DNA of 9,923 bases from Gammaproteobacteria bacterium (lineage in GTDB: Bacteria > Pseudomonadota > Gammaproteobacteria > Steroidobacterales > GCA-2729495), in the NCBI GenBank assembly GCA_030429685.1, contig JAUIEY010000057.1:1-9923 (forward strand), read 5' to 3'. Shown here piece by piece: positions 6,384 through 9,923 of this stretch (position 1 is the stretch's first letter; every line of letters starts with the position of its first letter). The notes beneath the pieces are model-generated. The model was not told the DNA's origin and did not search any database. It saw nothing but the letters and a program-made list of their open reading frames with translations. The position numbers were made by a program, and so were the translations under genes.

Positions 6384-6980
6384 CTAGCCGCGCTTCAGCC
6401 CCACGGCAATCTCCGCCACGCGCCGGCCCAGTGCCCTGGCAATCGCCGCCTCATCATCGCTGGGCTCGGTAGCCGTTTGCTCAGGCGCGAGATGGCTCGC
6501 GCCGTAAGGCGTGCCGCCCGTTACGGTGCGGCTCAGCGCGGCCTCGCTGTATGGTACGCCCACCAGCAGCATGCCGTGGTGGAGCAGCGGCAATGCCATG
6601 GTCAGCAGAGTGCTTTCCTGGCCACCGTGCATACTGCTCGTGGAGGTAAATACACCGGCCGGTTTGCCGCTCAGGGTTCCCGACAGCCATTCCGCGCCGG
6701 TGCTGTCGAGAAAAAATTTCAGTGCCGCCGCCATGTTGCCGAAGCGGGTGGGGCTACCCATGATCAGGCCGTCACAGGCGGCCAGATCGTCTTTAAGCAC
6801 ATACGGCGGCCCGCTGTCCGGAACCGGTGGGCTGGCTGCCTCGATGGCGCTGCTGACTGCGGGTACGGTGCGCACCCTGGCTTCGCACCCGTCAACTGCA
6901 TTCACCCCGCGCGCAATTTGTTCTGCCAGTCGCGCGGTGGAACCGTTGCGCGAATAGTAGAGAATCAGAATCTCGCTCAT
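6384..6980 (-). CDS. wrbA: NAD(P)H:quinone oxidoreductase, WrbA family
   Basis: This soluble flavodoxin-like enzyme uses FMN and NAD(P)H to reduce quinones by two electrons, limiting semiquinone and radical formation. The 198-residue product has the N-terminal FMN phosphate loop YYSRNGSTARLA (8-19), the isoalloxazine-binding GSPTRFGNMAAALKFFLD (75-92), and TSTSSMHGGQESTL (112-125) followed by LLHHGMLLVGVPYSE (132-146) and GGTPYGASHLAP (155-166), all characteristic of WrbA. It resembles the Pseudomonas type more than the E. coli type (for example YYSRNG rather than YYSMYG). The ATG at 6980 is six bases after the stop of the ArsC-like gene. There is no clear ribosome binding site, so translation is probably coupled to that gene. 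Confidence 0.95.
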   Translation of the reverse strand: MSEILILYYSRNGSTARLAEQIARGVNAVDGCEARVRTVPAVSSAIEAASPPVPDSGPPYVLKDDLAACDGLIMGSPTRFGNMAAALKFFLDSTGAEWLSGTLSGKPAGVFTSTSSMHGGQESTLLTMALPLLHHGMLLVGVPYSEAALSRTVTGGTPYGASHLAPEQTATEPSDDEAAIARALGRRVAEIAVGLKRG

Positions 6981-6986
6981 TGTGAA

Positions 6987-7334
6987 TCAGATTATATCCA
7001 GCACCGACTCGGGTGGCCTGCCGATGCGCGCGGCACTGTCGGTAAGCACTATGGGTCGTTCAATGACACGGGGATTGTCACACAGCCATGCGATTCTGGC
7101 CGCTTCGTCCATGGCGTCTACCGCTGCCCGTGCGTCTTTATATTCTGCTTCGCCGGTGCGCATGATGTCTGCTGCGGATTTACCCAGCAGGTCCAGTATT
7201 TTTTTTAGCTCTGCAGGGGTGGGGGGTTGCTGCAGGTATTCTGCAATCTCGGGTTCTATGCCCCGCTCGCGCAGCAACGCCAGGGTGGCGCGCGATTTGG
7301 AGCAGCGCGGATTGTGATAGATCGTTACGGTCAT
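6987..7334 (-). CDS. arsC: ArsC/Spx-family arsenate reductase (glutaredoxin-dependent type)
   Basis: The 115-residue cytosolic protein has a thioredoxin-like fold. The expected reaction is reduction of arsenate to arsenite through a cysteine thiolate and glutaredoxin. The reactive cysteine is C11 in IYHNPRCSKSR, and the three arginines that bind oxyanion in E. coli ArsC have counterparts here: R59 in IMRTGE, R93 in ERPIV and R106 in IGRPPE. The C-terminal SVLDII also matches. All expected catalytic residues are therefore present. No arsenite pump or ArsR regulator lies nearby. It sits between a lytic transglycosylase and WrbA, so its everyday role may be another redox task; related chromosomal copies are sometimes annotated YffB-like. 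The ATG at 7334 follows an AGAGAG site and lies 14 bases from the upstream gene's stop. Confidence 0.9.
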   Translation of the reverse strand: MTVTIYHNPRCSKSRATLALLRERGIEPEIAEYLQQPPTPAELKKILDLLGKSAADIMRTGEAEYKDARAAVDAMDEAARIAWLCDNPRVIERPIVLTDSAARIGRPPESVLDII

Positions 7335-7348
7335 CAGACTCTCTTGAT

Positions 7349-7960
7349 TCAGGACTTAAACCAGCGGCTGCTAAGGCGACCGAGCACCCTTTCCGAGTAC
7401 CAGGTCTTGCCGACACTGCCGTTGTAACGTGCCAATGCGGGCGTCAGTTCACCGCCTTCCATGTCAAGATAGTAGCGCAATATGGTGCAGCCGATGCGCA
7501 GGTTGGTCTGAATGTCAAAGAGGTTTGCTTCGGGCTGATTCAGTTCTTTAAGCCAGAACGGCATTACCTGCATCAGGCCGCGCGCTCCCGCGACGGATAT
7601 AGCAAACCGGTCAAACGCACTTTCAACGTCAATGACGGCCAGCACCAGTTCGGGATGCAGATTGGCGCGTCGCGCCTCCTCGTGCACGTGCCGCAGAATG
7701 CGCACCCGTTCGTCACTGTCGGGCACACGTTTTTCGAGACGCAATGCCATGTCGGTCAGCCACACGGTGGCCGTAAATTTGTCGTCGAAGCTTGAGGTAT
7801 CGGCAATGGCGTCGCGCAGACGCGCCTTCAGCTCGGCGTCCACGGGTGCGGCAGGTGCCGGTGCGCCGAGCAGCAACAGCAACACGCCGCAGCCTGCCAG
7901 TGCGATCAGGCCGGTTTCAGGGCGCCTGTTGCGCGGCGATATGTGCGCCAATGTCAGCAA
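7349..7960 (-). CDS. Lytic transglycosylase with SLT domain (exported or membrane-anchored)
   Basis: Such enzymes cut the MurNAc-GlcNAc bond of peptidoglycan, leaving 1,6-anhydro ends, in the periplasm. The 203-residue product starts with a basic n-region (SPRNRR), a hydrophobic segment (about 17-33) and an APAPAAP stretch, so it is exported or anchored. The SLT catalytic domain covers roughly 97-190: the catalytic glutamate is E113 in VIDVESAFD, followed by GARGLMQVMP (125-134), NLRIGCTILRYYLD (153-166) and ALARYNGSVGKTW (175-187). The start is TTG at 7960, read inside the end of proS (44-base overlap) and supported by an AGAGGT ribosome binding site five bases before it. An alternative TTG lies at 7951. 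An LAGC lipobox-like string at 21-24 is too early in the hydrophobic stretch to convince. It is the second gene after proS and 14 bases before the ArsC-like gene. Confidence 0.9.
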   Translation of the reverse strand: MLTLAHISPRNRRPETGLIALAGCGVLLLLLGAPAPAAPVDAELKARLRDAIADTSSFDDKFTATVWLTDMALRLEKRVPDSDERVRILRHVHEEARRANLHPELVLAVIDVESAFDRFAISVAGARGLMQVMPFWLKELNQPEANLFDIQTNLRIGCTILRYYLDMEGGELTPALARYNGSVGKTWYSERVLGRLSSRWFKS

Positions 7961-9635
7961 TATTTACCTCTGCGGTGTCGCCGCTGCGACGATTCCGGTA
8001 TTCGACCACGCCGTTGGCCAGACCCCGGTCACCTACAACAACCTGATGCGGAATGCCGAGCAGGTCGGCATCGGCGAACATCACGCCGGGCCGGGCGTCG
8101 CGGTCGTCGCAGAGCACCGCGTAACCCGCTGCTTGCAGGGTCTCATATAACTTGTCGGCAGAACTGCGAACTTCTTCAGATTTCCTGCCGTTCAGGGCCA
8201 GCAGCGCAATATCGAAGGGCGCCATGGGTTCCGGCCAGATAATGCCTTTCTCATCGTGATTCTGTTCAATGGCAGCAGCCACGATGCGTGACACGCCGAT
8301 GCCGTAGCAGCCCATCAGCATGGCCGTTTTGCGCCCGTTGCTGTCTAGCACGGCGGCGTCCATGCTGGTGCTGTACTTGTCGCCCAGCTGGAAGATGTGG
8401 CCGACTTCGATACCGCGTGCAATGGCAATGGGGTTGCCGCCTGGTGACATATCGCCGGCTACCACATTGCGCAAATCAGCGACTTCCGGCTCGGGCAGAT
8501 CGCGCCCCCAGTTCACGCCGGTCAGATGCTGGCCGTCTTCATTTGCCCCGCAGACAAAATCAGCACAATGCGCGGCGCTATAGTCTGCGATGACTCGTAT
8601 ATTGCTGCCAACCGGACCAATTGATCCGGGTTGTGCCCCCATGACCGCAGCAATACGTTCGCTGCTGGCCAGCGACAGCGGTGTCGCGACGCCGGGCACG
8701 CCCGCCGCCTTGATCGGATTCAGCGAGTGGTCGCCCCGCAGCACCAGCGCCACCAGCGCATCATCGCCGGCGTCGGTAGCGGCCTCCACCAGCAGGGTTT
8801 TGACGGTCTGTCGCGGATCCACGGCGAGCTGCTGGCAAACCTGGTCAATTGTGCGTGCATCCGGCGTTGCCACTTTGGCCATGCTGGCATGTGGCGCCGG
8901 ACGTTCGCCCGCCGGTGCCGCGGCCGGAGCCAGTTCAACGTTCATCGCAAAGTCTTCGTTGTCGGTATAGGCGAGAGCGTCTTCGCCGGAATCAGCCAGC
9001 ACGTGAAATTCCCGTGACTGTGCGCCGCCGATTTCGCCACTGTCGGCATCCACTGACTTATACGAGAGTCCGAGGCGGTCGAAAATATTGCAGTAAGTGT
9101 CCGCCATCAGATCATAAGTCTGCTGCAGCGACTCCTGATCGATATGAAACGAATAGGCGTCCTTCATAAGGAATTCGCGCGCCCGCATCAGGCCGAAGCG
9201 CGGCCGAATTTCGTCGCGGAATTTGGTTTGTATCTGGTAATAGTTGACCGGTAGCTGCTTGTAGCTCTTCAGTTCGCGTCGCGCGATATCAGTAATGACT
9301 TCTTCGTGAGTGGGGCCGAAACAGAATTCGCGCTCGTGCCGGTCGCGCATCCGCAATAACAGCGGGCCGTATACATCCCAGCGGCCGGATTCCTGCCATA
9401 ATTCCGCAGGCTGTACGGCGGGCATGGCCAGTTCGTGCGCGCCGGCGCGATCCATTTCTTCGCGCACCACAGTTTCAACCTTGCGCAACACGCGCAGTCC
9501 CAGTGGCATCCAGGTAAACAGTCCGGATGCCAGACGGCGGATCAGGCCGGCGCGCAGCATCAATTGATGACTGGCAACTTCGGCTTCGGCAGGTACCTCT
9601 TTAAAGGTGGTCAGGGGCAGCTTGGAAAGGCGCAT
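7917..9635 (-). CDS. proS: Prolyl-tRNA synthetase, bacterial type with INS editing domain
   Basis: This class II aminoacyl-tRNA synthetase charges tRNA-Pro with proline. The 572-residue product equals the E. coli length. The catalytic core shows LASGLFTWMPLGLRVL (35-50), GPTHEE (107-112), motif 2 in FRDEIRPRFGLMRAREFLMKD (139-159) and motif 3 in MGCYGIGVSRIVAAAIEQ (441-458). The editing (INS/YbaK-like) insertion, which clears mischarged Ala-tRNA-Pro, covers about 230-390. It keeps TVKTLLV with K279, the counterpart of the key E. coli lysine, LRGDHSLN (299-306) and GSIGPVGSN. The C-terminal anticodon-binding domain runs from about 470 to the end and includes DDRDARPGVMFADADLLGIPH. The ATG at 9635 gives the normal N-terminus but lacks a strong ribosome binding site. 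It heads a tight run: proS, lytic transglycosylase, ArsC-like, wrbA, small membrane protein. Confidence 0.98.
   Translation of the reverse strand: MRLSKLPLTTFKEVPAEAEVASHQLMLRAGLIRRLASGLFTWMPLGLRVLRKVETVVREEMDRAGAHELAMPAVQPAELWQESGRWDVYGPLLLRMRDRHEREFCFGPTHEEVITDIARRELKSYKQLPVNYYQIQTKFRDEIRPRFGLMRAREFLMKDAYSFHIDQESLQQTYDLMADTYCNIFDRLGLSYKSVDADSGEIGGAQSREFHVLADSGEDALAYTDNEDFAMNVELAPAAAPAGERPAPHASMAKVATPDARTIDQVCQQLAVDPRQTVKTLLVEAATDAGDDALVALVLRGDHSLNPIKAAGVPGVATPLSLASSERIAAVMGAQPGSIGPVGSNIRVIADYSAAHCADFVCGANEDGQHLTGVNWGRDLPEPEVADLRNVVAGDMSPGGNPIAIARGIEVGHIFQLGDKYSTSMDAAVLDSNGRKTAMLMGCYGIGVSRIVAAAIEQNHDEKGIIWPEPMAPFDIALLALNGRKSEEVRSSADKLYETLQAAGYAVLCDDRDARPGVMFADADLLGIPHQVVVGDRGLANGVVEYRNRRSGDTAEVNIADIGAHIAAQQAP
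7966..7971 (-). promoter_or_regulatory. Ribosome binding site of the lytic transglycosylase, inside proS
   Basis: On the minus strand AGAGGT lies five bases before TTG at 7960, within the last codons of proS. It is the main reason to prefer TTG 7960 to the TTG at 7951, and it implies that this gene is translated from the proS message. Confidence 0.55.
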
Positions 9636-9782
9636 AGTGGACAGGGCAACGGCTTAAATCGCGCCATTCTAACGGCTTGCGGCTGGCAAGTCGCTCCCTG
9701 TCGGCGGCGGCACGGGGCGATGCGTGAAATACAATGTCCCAAATGGCAGAATTTACTACCCGGTCTGCGGTGATTTCGGCAC
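9636..9782. promoter_or_regulatory. Divergent promoter region between proS and pssA
   Basis: This 147-base gap carries no gene on either strand that I can support. On the minus strand, TAGAAT at 9671-9666 could be the -10 element for proS, with a leader of about 24 bases, but no good -35 is visible. On the plus strand, TACAAT at 9730-9735 is one base from consensus and could serve pssA, with only a three-of-six -35 (GCGGCA at 9707-9712). I see no operator, riboswitch or terminator in it. Both promoter calls rest on -10 matches alone. Confidence 0.4.
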
Positions 9783-9923
9783 ATGGAACAACAATCAGGC
9801 AGCAACCATAGCGGTCGCAGTAAGAAAAAGCTGTCGCGCATGCGTCGGCGCGGTATCTATCTGTTGCCGAACCTGATGACAACTGCGGCGCTGTTTGCCG
9901 GTTTCTACTCCATTGTTGCTGCC
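9783..9923 (+). CDS. pssA: CDP-diacylglycerol--serine O-phosphatidyltransferase (phosphatidylserine synthase), 3' truncated
   Basis: The frame opens at ATG 9783 and stays open to the window edge, giving the first 47 residues. The N-terminus is very basic (GRSKKKLSRMRRRG, 11-24) and is followed by IYLLPNLMTTAALFAGFYSIVAA (25-47), the start of the first membrane helix. This closely matches type II PssA proteins, which make phosphatidylserine from CDP-diacylglycerol and serine at the inner membrane for later decarboxylation to phosphatidylethanolamine. An in-frame TGA at 9771-9773 and no other start codon between fix the ATG at 9783; the upstream GGTGA (9769-9773) is a weak and slightly distant ribosome binding site. 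The CDP-alcohol signature itself lies beyond the window, so the assignment rests on the N-terminal pattern. It is divergent from proS. Confidence 0.85.
   Translation, partial: MEQQSGSNHSGRSKKKLSRMRRRGIYLLPNLMTTAALFAGFYSIVAA

Noticed and set aside
6991..6996. TATAAT on the minus strand just before wrbA, as an internal promoter
   Set aside because: The bases encode the conserved C-terminal Asp-Ile-Ile of the ArsC-like protein, and no -35 element lies at the right distance (AGGCCA).
6273..7208. A long open frame of 311 codons on the plus strand, antisense to wrbA and parts of its neighbours
   Set aside because: It lies opposite three well-recognised genes, its composition is H/Q/R-rich with no known motif, and it matches the usual GC-rich shadow frame.
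9601..9882. A 93-codon minus-strand frame across the proS-pssA gap
   Set aside because: It overlaps the starts of both proS and pssA, is cysteine- and arginine-rich without a motif, and has no supporting ribosome binding site that I can see.
1..9923. Mobile element, phage, CRISPR, defence, toxin-antitoxin, tRNA or riboswitch content
   Set aside because: I scanned both strands and found no repeat array, transposase, integrase, attachment site or cloverleaf; the window is filled by conserved housekeeping genes.

Overview
This 9.9 kb window looks like ordinary chromosomal DNA from a GC-rich gammaproteobacterium. The evidence is the protein types (a Pseudomonas-type dCTP deaminase, an Hda-family DnaA regulator, ProS with an inserted editing domain, WrbA) and the gene order. 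As I recall it, purM-purN-DUF3108, an Hda gene, and the run proS / lytic transglycosylase / ArsC-like / WrbA / small membrane protein lie close together in Pseudomonas. I cannot name a genus. I see no mobile element, phage gene, CRISPR array, tRNA, rRNA or defence gene. Almost every base is coding, and the only sizeable gaps are about 51 and 147 bases.

Layout, left to right. (1) Plus strand: the C-terminal part of an Mrp/ApbC-type Fe-S cluster carrier ATPase (cut by the window edge), then dcd, encoding dCTP deaminase. (2) Minus strand, meeting dcd tail to tail: an operon transcribed purM, purN, then a DUF3108 protein with a signal peptide. The first two make purines, and the third is exported. 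(3) A short divergent promoter region near 3571-3621 contains a perfect TATAAT. (4) Plus strand: a DUF2066 exported protein, a CDP-alcohol phosphatidyltransferase (four-base overlap) and hda. (5) Minus strand, meeting hda tail to tail: a compact five-gene run starting at proS, then a lytic transglycosylase (overlapping proS), an ArsC-family reductase, a WrbA-type NAD(P)H:quinone oxidoreductase and a small four-helix membrane protein. (6) A divergent intergenic region separates proS from the first 47 codons of pssA (phosphatidylserine synthase), which runs off the right edge.

Functionally the window mixes nucleotide metabolism (dcd, purM, purN), translation (proS), envelope and phospholipid work (the phosphatidyltransferase, pssA, the lytic transglycosylase, DUF3108, DUF2066), redox enzymes (ArsC-like, WrbA), Fe-S delivery (Mrp) and control of replication initiation (hda). 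I did not find a convincing undescribed system. The points most worth a second look are the pairing of a phospholipid synthase with hda in one operon, the promoter that overlaps the apparent start of the DUF2066 gene, and two non-ATG starts embedded in the ends of upstream genes.
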